Shown here piece by piece: positions 55,165 to 64,000 of a stretch of 64,000 nt of DNA. Source of the DNA: Eretmocerus hayati (lineage: Eukaryota > Arthropoda > Insecta > Hymenoptera > Aphelinidae); contig CM056744.1 of NCBI GenBank assembly GCA_029851415.1, positions 98,241,338 to 98,305,337 of the forward strand, given 5' to 3'. The notes under the pieces were generated by a model. That model was not told where the DNA came from, did no database searches, and was given only the letters and a program-made list of their open reading frames with translations. Position 1 is the stretch's first letter. Each line of letters begins with the position of its first letter. The position numbers and the translations under genes were made by a program.

Positions 55165-58017
55165 CTAGGAGTTACACAGAATTTTGATCTTAGACTTGAA
55201 TGTAATATCACTCATTTCACAGACATCGTCAGGTAGAGAATTCCACGCTTTTAGACACCTACAAAGGACAGAGTTTGATCCAGTTTTGGACTTGTAAGGA
55301 AGATTTCCGAAAAATGAAGTTTGCCTAGGGCTGTAGTGAGACTGAATTCTTCCTAACTTAGCGTGAACATAGTCGATACTTGGGATCAATTTGATGAAAG
55401 ATCTAAAAAAGAGTAAATCATTATAGTCGTGAAGACTTTCAATTGTATGGATATTAAAGTGTTCATACAGGTGATCATAATTGTGATCAAAGCGATCAAA
55501 GTTAATCCTACATTTGAAAGCAAGATACCTTAAAAATCTGTGATTCATTTTCTCCAAGTCATACTTCAAGTAATCAACGTGAGGACGCCAGATACTAGAT
55601 GCAAAACCAAGTTTGGTTTTGACAAGTGACGAGAAAAGATATTTTATACAATTGATATTATTAAAGTCAGTGGTCATTCTCTTGATGAAACCCAAGGTTC
55701 TACTACCAGCATTTATGATATCCTCAACATGATCCCTGAAAGACAACTTAGAGTCAAATATTACCCCAAGGTCTTTCACTTTGTGAACCCTAACAAGCTG
55801 TTCAGAACACATATCGTAATTGAAAGAAATGGGATTATGATCACGAACAAAGCTCATGACATGGCACTTTTTGACATTTGATTTGAGTTTGTTAATGCGA
55901 GCCCATTCAACCAAAACATCCAGATCTTTTTGTAGTTTGGAACAATCAAGAACACTCTGTACTCGGATATAGATTTTGACGTCATCAGCATAGACAAGGA
56001 CAGAACAATATTTCATAATACTTGTAAAATCGTTTATAAAAATGATAAATAATATAGGACCTAGATGAGAACCTTGGGGAACACCAGATGTAGATTCATA
56101 GAGATCAGAGACTGAATTATTCAGTCTCACAGATTGTTTGCGATCAGTAAGATATGAGGCAATCCAATCAATGAGCTCAGGACGAAATTTATAGTTATAT
56201 AGCTTATTAATAAGGATACCATGGTCAACTGAGTCAAAAGCCTTGGACAAATCAGTATATACAGCATCAACTTGATCAAAATTTTCAAGACAACTTGTTA
56301 TAAAATCAGTGTATATAGCAAGATTGGAAACCACTGATCTCCCTCGCACAAACCCATGTTGTTCTTGAGCGAGAAATTGTAGGAAATAGTCATATACTTT
56401 ATGAGACATTATGGCATCAAAAATTTTAGAAAAGACACTAGACATAGAAATCGGTCTATAATTTGTCACATCAAAACGGTCACCAGATTTAAAAATAGGA
56501 GTAACATATGATAGCTTCCATTTACTTGGGAAAATTCTCTGTCGAATTGATGTGTTGAATAGTAAACACAAAGGCTTGATTAGTACACCACACAAATTCT
56601 TCACAAATACTGAGGCAATACCATCTGGGCCCGCAGAGTTAGATTCTTTGATGGAATTTATGACATTCAAAATCTCATTTTCTGTGATAACTAAATCAAT
56701 ATCATTATGTATATAGTCTTGAGAGAGTAATTTGGTTATTGGATTAGACCCAGAGTAAAAACTACTAAAGTAAGTTGCAAATGAATTAGAAGTTTCAGAA
56801 TCATTTGAAGAGGTCTTTCTTTGGAATCTAACTTTGTTGGGAATACTGTTATTAATTCTACATCTATTAACATGTGACCAGAAAGCTTTGATATTCTTCA
56901 ATATATTATCCTGCACATTCTGGAGGTATTCCTTGTGGAGAGATCTAGATAAACGAATGCACTGAGCCCTAAGTTTCTAAAATACTATGTAATCATTGGG
57001 ATGATTACTCTGAATCCAATTAGTGTGGGCGGACACCTTATCACCTATAAGATCAATAAGAGCTTTGTTGAACCAAACAGGATATTCCTTTGAAACAGGT
57101 TTCTTCCCAAGAGGGACATGTTTATCAATGCAGTCATTCAAAAGGCTATAAAAAGTATCAATAGAATTTTCAATATTATTGTTGTCGAAGTAATTATCCC
57201 AATCAATGTCACACAGAGACACATTAATAGCAGCGTAGTCTGCTTCAAAAAATTTTCTATTCAAAACTTCACAAGTATTCTTAGAGTCACTAGAAAAATT
57301 ATCAAGATCGCGGGAAAACAAAGCAGGTACGTGGTGTTGATCAGTCCCAAGAAAGTGTTCAAAATCAGCAATATGTTGTACTAGCCCTTTGGTGGAGAAG
57401 AGCAAATCTAAACTATAGGCCTTAGAGTGGTGACTAGGGAAACATTCACATAGATCCAGCATCGAGAGTTCAGAAGATATGGAGTTAGCGGCGTCCCTTA
57501 ATCCAGGAGCAATGTAGTCAGAAAATCGGGCACTGATATCGTCACCATCCATCCATCTCACATTTCTTAGATTATAGTCACCAAAAAGTAGTAACTTAGT
57601 GGAGGGGTGTTCTCTGACTAAATTAGTAACTGACTTAATATGGTCCTTATATTTGTCACTAGTTGATCCAGGAGGAATGTAAGTACACCCAACTATGCAC
57701 TGAATTTTAGATACAGATAATTGAACAAAGACATGCTCTACATTGATTGAGACTGGCCAGATACGTTGAGATGATAAATCATTCTTGACTGCTATTAGAA
57801 CACCTCCACCTATCTTTGATGAACTAGTGTTTGAATTTCTAGCCATGCGGTGCACACAAAAACCATTCAGTCCAAGCTCGTCATCGGTGATATTAGACAG
57901 CCATGTTTCAGTGTGAATGAATATGTCTGGTTGAGGTGAGAGACTGTGCCAGGAATGTCTAAGAGATGATAATTTGCTATTTATGCCCCCAGCATTCTGG
58001 TAATATATTATGATTTT
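55165..58017 (-). pseudogene. CR1/Jockey-like LINE ORF2 (endonuclease + reverse transcriptase), one in-frame TAG
   Basis: The frame opens around YYQNAGGINSKLSSLRHSW (58000-57950), overlapping the ORF1 end. The endonuclease keeps IHTETWL, GGGVLIAVKND, GDYNLRNVRW, SLDLLF and a TDQHHV box. TAG at 56977-56979 interrupts the linker. The RT follows with AGPDGIASVFVKN, YRPISMSSVFSKIF, YTDLSKAFDSVDH, GVPQGSHLGPILF and LVYADDVKIYI (catalytic YADD), then the thumb and a C-terminal AWNSLPDDVCEMSDITFKSK tail. It is complete except for the single stop, so a young copy or one only just inactivated. Confidence 0.9.
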
Positions 58018-59219
58018 TCTGGACCTTGATTTCCTTGAGAGTTATTTGGGTCAACTTTTGAGGCATCAACTAATTGAGGAACTTTGTTGACAAATTTTAT
58101 AGTCATAGGGTTGTTGGGGAAACGGTTGTTATGTTCTTGTAGCTTATGACGCAACTCTGCCATGTACTTCCTCTGACTTCCAGTTAAATCAGCAGCTGCC
58201 TTAACAGGATCAGGAAGTTTGAACTTATTCTTCAGTACACACAAAGCTTGATTGAAGGTAGTAAAGGTGATGATAATTGGTCGAGTCTTGCCTTCTACAA
58301 ATTTCCCCAGCCTCTTACAAATGAAGGTGGAGGACTCCAACGACACATCAATTTTGGAGAGATATTCACTGACTGTTACATCATCTTGAATAGATACACC
58401 ATCAGGCACATTAAACAGAATAATATAATTCTGTCTTTTGTACCTTTCAGTTACTTCAGAGAAGATTTCTTCAGTATGTAATAACTGAGAAGAGTTTGAG
58501 ACAGATGAAGAGAATTGGGCATTCACTTGTGTAAACTGAGACTTCAACTGCAACAAATCTTCTTTGACATTGATTATATTAGATGAACATTCCTCGAGTC
58601 TTGCTCCATCAATCTTAAGAGCGTCAACTGCATCTTCTACTTTCTTGATTCTGTCCTCAAATTTAGAAACACTATCTTGAATACTAATGATGGAGGACTA
58701 CACATCAGCAAGCTCATTCTTCAATGTTTGCTCCATATCATTTTTGGAATCACTGATATTTTGAGTCAGATCAGACTTCATCTCAGAAAGTTTACCAGAA
58801 AGCTCACCCAGTAAGGAAGTTTGGATATTAAGAAATTTATCTTCTAGTGAGCTGATCAGACCATTTGGTAAGCTATTGGCATCACCACCAACACCAGAGC
58901 CAGTATTGTTCTTAGGTTGCACATTGATGTTCTTATTAGCACCATTCGAGGCCTTCGGAGAGGGCAAAAGTTGGCTATTATTTTGTTCGGGCGGCTTTGA
59001 TTGTATAAAACAACACTGGAAAACACCTATCTTACTTGACACACATCTTATTGCACATGCTTGATCATACACATTTGAACACTTTTTACATGCATATTCA
59101 TATACACATGGATCTTTACAGTGTGCACAGTATTGATTGTTAAATTTTGCAACGGAAGTGGGTATCCGCAGTCGTCCCGTGTAGAATCCGTGTCTGAAAT
59201 CAGCGATGCCGTGTAAAAC
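58008..59219 (-). pseudogene. CR1-like LINE ORF1 with zinc finger, coiled coil and RRM-like part, one in-frame TAG
   Basis: Near 59130-59030 a Cys-rich finger reads QYCAHCKDPCVYEYACKKC and continues to QACAIRC and GVFQCC, a PHD-like arrangement known from arthropod LINE ORF1 proteins. A Pro/Asn linker and a coiled coil follow (LLGELSGKLSEMKSDLTQN). TAG at 58698-58700 cuts the coil. Past it come KRQNYIILFNVPDGV and KTRPIIITFTTFNQAL, resembling an RRM. The frame opens at about 59219 after a TAG and has no early ATG, so the true start is unclear. ORF1 (ends 58008) overlaps ORF2 in another frame. Confidence 0.8.
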
Positions 59220-59249
59220 GGGCTAATGCCGTGTGGCTCTCGTTTCGTA

Positions 59250-60385
59250 ATTATGAATGCAGCCCCCAGACGACCCGTGTGCGTCCGTGTGCTTGCAAGC
59301 TCCTACTTGACGTCACACCCGTTTCTGTCCGTGTGGGCAAGTTACAAAGTGTAGTCCGTTTCCGCCCGTGTCCGTTTCCACCCGTGTCAAGACACGAGTC
59401 TTCGCACCCGTTTTTGCCCGTGTCCGGTGTGATAGCATGGCCCGTTTCTGTCCGTGTACCACACATACCAAGCTCAGTACGTTTTTGCCCGTGTCCGTTT
59501 CTACCCGTGTCAGAGCACAAGTCTTCACGCCCGTTTTTGCCCGTGTGAGAAATATACCAAGCTCAGTCCGTTTTTGCCCGTGTCCGTTTCTACCCGTGTT
59601 CTGTCCGTGTGGGCGAGTTACAAAGTGTAGTCCGTTTCCGCCCGTGTCCGTTTCCACCCGTGTCAAGACACGAGTCTTCGCACCCGTTTTTGCCCGTGTC
59701 CGGTGTAATAGCATGGCCCGTTTCTGTCCGTGTACCACACATACCAAGCTCAGTACGTTTTTGCCCGTGTCCGTTTCTACCCGTGTCAGAGCACAAGTCT
59801 TCACGCCCGTTTTTGCCCGTGTGAGAAATATACCAAGCTCAGTCCGTTTTTGCCCGTGTCCGTTTCTACCCGTGTTCTGTCCGTGTGGGCGAGTTACAAA
59901 GTGTAGTCCGTTTCCGCCCGTGTCCGTTTCCACCCGTGTCAAGACACGAGTCTTCGCACCCGTTTTTGCCCGTGTCCGGTGTAATAGCATGGCCCGTTTC
60001 TGTCCGTGTACCACACATACCAAGCTCAGTACGTTTTTGCCCGTGTCCGTTTCTACCCGTGTCAAAGCACAAGTCTTCACGCCCGTTTTTGCCCGTGTGA
60101 GAAATATACCAAGCTCAGCCCGTTTTTGCCCGTGTCCGGTATGACAGCATTACCCGTTTCTGCCCGTGTGGAAAAGATGAGAAGCACTGTCCGTCCGGTT
60201 TTGCCCGTGTCAATGCACAAGTCTCCTCGCCCGTTTTTGCCCGTGTCTGGTATGATAACATTACCCGTTTCTGCCCGTGTGGGAAAAATAAGAAGCACTG
60301 TCCGTTTTTGCCCGTGTCCGTTTCCACCCGTGTCAATGCGAAAATCTCCACGCCCGTTATTGCCCGTGTAGGAAATATACCATGT
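59250..60385. repeat. 276-bp higher-order tandem array of CCCGTTTTTGCCCGTGT units
   Basis: Short CCGTTTYTGCCCGTGT monomers are organised in a 276-bp higher-order unit, seen at about 59332, 59608 and 59884, with degenerate copies to 60385. Because 276 is divisible by three, both strands show long open frames (255-258 codons) of simple Arg/Val/Pro or Thr/Gly content; these are not genes. The array lies immediately upstream of the LINE ORF1. Confidence 0.9.
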
Positions 60386-61165
60386 TCAATGGGAGCTGGA
60401 GATTCTATTCAAGGATTACAAAATAGCCATTTCGTCTATGTAGGCGCATGCAGGCGAGCGTGAGAGGGATTTGACCCATTCTAGCTCACAAATAAGAAGA
60501 TTGGCTGAAATAGGGATGGAGACATATTTACTAACTAAGAATAGCCTGCATCTGAACATGATCTCGTGGTCAGTTTGGCTGTAAAGCCATCATCGGAGGC
60601 GCCTCATCGAAAAACATGTTACTGAAGCCTTGACTCGCCTCGTGGTCAGTTGCGAGTCACGAGAATGTATTTGTGGAAGCTAGCATGAGTGGAATATCTC
60701 TTGCACTCGCCTATGCCAAATTAGACGAAATGCCCAATTTGACACAGATTAGTGTATTTACCTTAGACGGAAGCATGTAAGCGCAACGTTCACGTTGTGA
60801 TCTTTATCGGGAAAAAATGAAGAAGGGTGTCTTAAATCGTCTCAATAAAATCCAATGTTCAATTTTCTACCCAGATTAACATCCCAGTTGATGTAGATTG
60901 TATCAGAGAAGGAATTTGCACAGTTTCGGGGCCGGAGTGAGAAAACAATTATTGTAAATTCAGCTGAAAACTTAGTACCTTTGGAAAAATGCTCGACTTG
61001 TATCTATTTTAGCTCCTATATGATGGGTCCCACGCCAAAGCGACCTACGAAAAGGGCTCATCTCTCGGATTTCTTTCTAACCTTATTTATTCGATCCTAT
61101 GGCCCAAAATAGGAACTTTGAACCACCTAAGGGGCCCAAAAAATTCCTTCTCTCCGTTGCACGCA
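60386..61165. other. No recognisable feature
   Basis: Non-coding, only short frames. No repeat structure was noticed apart from a degenerate CTCGTGGTCAGTT doublet near 60570 and 60640. Confidence 0.4.
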
Positions 61166-63420
61166 TATCCGTGAAAAAAGTGGAAATTCATCATGTAAAA
61201 ATCGATGCTTTTTATTCACTAAAATGATCGTATCTTGACTTTTTCGACAGGTACGAACTTGCGGTTTGCGGCATCTGGAAAAGCGCCAAAAACCTATTGG
61301 TAATGTTGTTGCAAAGTTCTCCTCAACGCTTTGGAGGCCTTCTGGAGCTAAAACGGTGTTTTTCACTGAATCGTTAATTTCTCAAAATGACATTTTTTTA
61401 TTTCTCTGAAAATCACATGCGCATAAATTTAGGCTCTTGAGACTGATTTTAACGTAATACTGACATTTCCTATGTAATGACTACCTGTAGAGTTTGAATT
61501 CATGCACTCGAACAGTATCTACAACACAATAAATTACATCGAATCAAAAGCACATGGACATTCAAGTCATTAGTGTCCGCTGAGAGGACGTATTCACGAG
61601 ATCTTTCTGGGGCTCTTTTTTGAGTACAAAATAGCCGTCGAAAAAAATTCGGAATACGTGAATTTAACGTGGAATCCTCTAAAGTTGTAGAATATGTAAT
61701 CAAAAATTTCATTTGGAACGATCCTGGAGATTTACATTCAATTTGTGCCAGAAAAATACGATTTTTTACACCCAAAATTTTGTTTGTATGGCAATTTTGC
61801 ATCCAAAAGTGATAGATAAACCTCCAACAGGTCGAAAAAACGTATGATTGGTTCCTGAAACTCAGAATTTATGGGTCAAGGAAATTTTAAGAGACGAACC
61901 TGGGCGCGTGATTTCGACCGAAACAAAAAGTGTCGGTGGAACGCCTCCTTACCGTCATTAAAACCTCCTCACTCCTCTTGATCTCAATCCTGAACATCAA
62001 ATAGCCTCTGAAAAAATATAATACAATGAATGAAGCATGAAAGAATAATTCTTTACGTTTTGGTCGATGTCTTGGACCCAGATTGGTCTTTCAAAATTTG
62101 CACGACCCTTCAATTTTGTAGCACAGGGCCATATCACACGTTTCTTCGATCTTTCAAAGCTATATCTGTAGGTTTTGGATATGGAAAAGCCACCTAAGCA
62201 CGATTTTAGGTGCACCTTGGAAATGAGCACCTCGGAATCATGGTATCAGAAAGCAGCGGTGACGTGTGGAATAGCATCAAAACAGAGAAGTTCTCGATCG
62301 GGTTAGCGAGCCTTTGTTCTTTCCTGACCCATGTCCGTGAGAGCCCTCCTAGGGTGGTCATAAGACAGGCTTCCAACGTAAAATTATATCCTTCCATATT
62401 TTATTCATTTTATTGTGGTATTTTTCTAGAGGCTATTTGATGTTTAGGGTTGAGATCGAGAGGGGGGGGGGGGGGGAGAAGGTTTCAATAACGATAAAAA
62501 GGCGTTCCACCATCACTTTTTGTTTCGGTCAATGTTTTGCATCCGGGTTCGTCTTTTACGAATTGCTTCACCTATGAATTTTGTGGTTCAGGACCCAATC
62601 ACTCGTTTTTTTTGACTTCTCAAAGGTTTAAATTCGATTTGGGATATAAAATTGCCGTCTAAACACGATTATGAGTGTAAAAATTCGTATTTTTCTGGCA
62701 CAAATTGAATGTAAATCTCCAGGATCGTCCCAAATGGAATTTCTGATGACATATTCTAAGAGTTCAAACGATTTGACGTTGAGTTCATATATTCCGAATT
62801 TTTCTCGACTGCTCTTTTGTACTCAAAGAGAGCCCTAAGAAAATCTCGTGAATACGTCCTCTCAGCAGGCGCTAATGACTTGAATGTCCATGTCCTTTTG
62901 ATTCGATGTAATTTATTATGTTCTAGATCCTGTTTGAGTGCATGAATCCAAACTCCACATTTAGTCATTTTATAGGAAATCTTGTCATTTTTTCGTTAAA
63001 ATCAGTCTCAAGATTCTAAATTTATGCGCATGTGCAGAAAATAATGTTTCCCTGTTACTAAAAAAAGTTCCATTTCAGAAAATGGCTAATAAGTCACTTG
63101 GATCACATCAAACTTCTCTGAGACCATTTTTCTCTGAAAGAACGCGAAATTTCACCTGTAATATGTAATATTCAGGAAAATAAAAAAATGGCGGTTTGAG
63201 AAATCAACGATTCAGTGAAAAACACCTCTTTCACTCCAAGAGGCCTCCATAGCGTTGATGAGAACTCTGCAACAACGTTCTCAATAGGTTTTTGGACGCT
63301 CTCTCAGATGCCGCAGACCGCAAGTTCGTACCTATCAAAGAACTCAAGATATGATAATTTTAATGAATAAAAAAGGGAACATCGATTTTTACATGATGGA
63401 TTTCCACTTTTTGGACGGAT
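61166..63420. repeat. ~2.25-kb degenerate fold-back element
   Basis: Diverged inverted arms of just over 1 kb pair around about 62215. Paired blocks include ATGTAAAAATCGATG (61195) with CATCGATTTTTACATGATG (63379), TGGAGGCCT with AGGCCTCCA, GACGTATTCACGAGAT with its complement at 62850, and ATCAAATAGCC (62000) with GGCTATTTGAT (62432). A G17 run is at 62462. No coding capacity; old non-autonomous element. Confidence 0.75.
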
Positions 63421-64000
63421 ATTGTAGATTGTAGATTGGTTTTTATTTTGGTACCTTGGGGTATAACCCTATCTGTCACATCTAGCAAATTCAGTTTACA
63501 TATATAATAAAATACAATATGAGAGTAAGTATCAAGATCATTCAAACTGGTGAATAGATTATGATATAATATAGTGATCAATCTTTGTACTCATGTTCAT
63601 ACATGAATATGCAAAAACTATGATTAGAGTTACATTTGATAATGTGAATTTGATATAATTCAGTGAGAAAAGAAAAGATGAGAGGAGCTGAACTGATTTG
63701 AACGTGGTGAAATGAGTAAGTTAGGAGAATGAACGAGATCAATTTCTCAAGAGTGGGCATAGGAATCTAATTTCCACTCAGTGGAAATTCATAAACAATC
63801 CGCACGCTTTCAACTTGAGATACCATCCATGTGAACTGCGGCTATTCATTGATAAGAATGGTGTAAAAACTCACTAGAGTCATATAAAATTATCGAGCTC
63901 AAGATCTGAAAAAATAGGTATAAGAGGTCCATTCCTCGAACGTCTCATGCACACAATTAGATTTTTCACCACTGGAATTTGATATTTCAATCGAACACTC
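63421..64000. other. No recognisable feature
   Basis: AT-rich, short frames only, no repeat noticed. Confidence 0.4.

Noticed and set aside
59313..60144. Long open frames on both strands in the 59.3-60.1 kb region
   Set aside because: They are a by-product of a tandem unit whose length (276 bp) is divisible by three. The translations are simple repeats with no domain.
59250..60385. CRISPR-like array
   Set aside because: No unique spacers between constant repeats; it is a higher-order minisatellite in a eukaryotic context.

Overview
This window looks like transposon-dense nuclear DNA from an invertebrate animal, most likely an arthropod. The basis is AT-rich sequence, spliceosomal introns, BEL/Pao fragments, two CR1/Jockey-like LINEs with arthropod-style ORF1 proteins, and DNA transposons of the hAT, Tigger/pogo, PIF/Harbinger and Ginger/KRBA2 types. 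I found no convincing host gene, and the species cannot be named from what I can see.

The main feature is a 29.6-kb palindrome at 19963-49530. Its arms (19963-34161 and 34186-49530) meet at a 24-bp spacer. Both outer ends are the same hAT-like terminus (CAGCGTTGGCAGTC), and the whole structure is flanked by a perfect 8-bp direct repeat, CTTACAGC (19955-19962 and 49531-49538). This is what a single giant fold-back hAT transposon inserted as one unit would look like. Each arm carries two hAT-type genes. One is a spliced BED-finger protein of 551 aa (exons 20243-22365 +; mirror 49245-47123 -) whose second catalytic Asp is replaced by Asn. The other is a 477-aa transposase with an intact-looking D-D-E triad (29538-28105 -; mirror 38807-40240 +). 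A further BED-like exon lies about 1.1 kb from the centre in each arm. The arms are nearly identical. The differences I saw are a 1137-bp hAT-type fold-back element with its own 8-bp TSD in the right arm only, one 5-bp indel, two 2-bp indels in simple repeats, and at least one substitution.

Left of the palindrome (1-19954) the layout is as follows. There is a decayed LINE on the minus strand (1-2286), with ORF1 and ORF2 in the same frame and separated by one UGA. Next come a fold-back repeat (3220-4030) and BEL/Pao remnants split by a ~330-bp tandem repeat that was itself hit by a TA-duplicating MITE (4690-7960). Then there is a clear three-level nest: a Tigger/pogo element (9410-11607, TA TSD) inside a Ginger/KRBA2-like element (8436-11842, TATA TSD) inside the first exon of a PIF/Harbinger transposase (8223-13207). 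The Myb/SANT-like partner gene of that Harbinger lies on the opposite strand (15675-16052). Several fold-back elements and a TTAGGCCC minisatellite follow.

Right of the palindrome (49539-64000) there are fold-back MITEs and a degenerate BEL/Pao element (about 52000-54350) carrying a MULE-like MITE with a 9-bp TSD. A nearly full-length CR1-like LINE follows (ORF2 58017-55165, ORF1 59219-58008, minus strand). It has a 276-bp higher-order tandem array directly upstream of its ORF1. A ~2.25-kb degenerate fold-back element ends the annotated part.

All assignments come from reading the sequence and recalling family motifs. No database search or alignment program was run.
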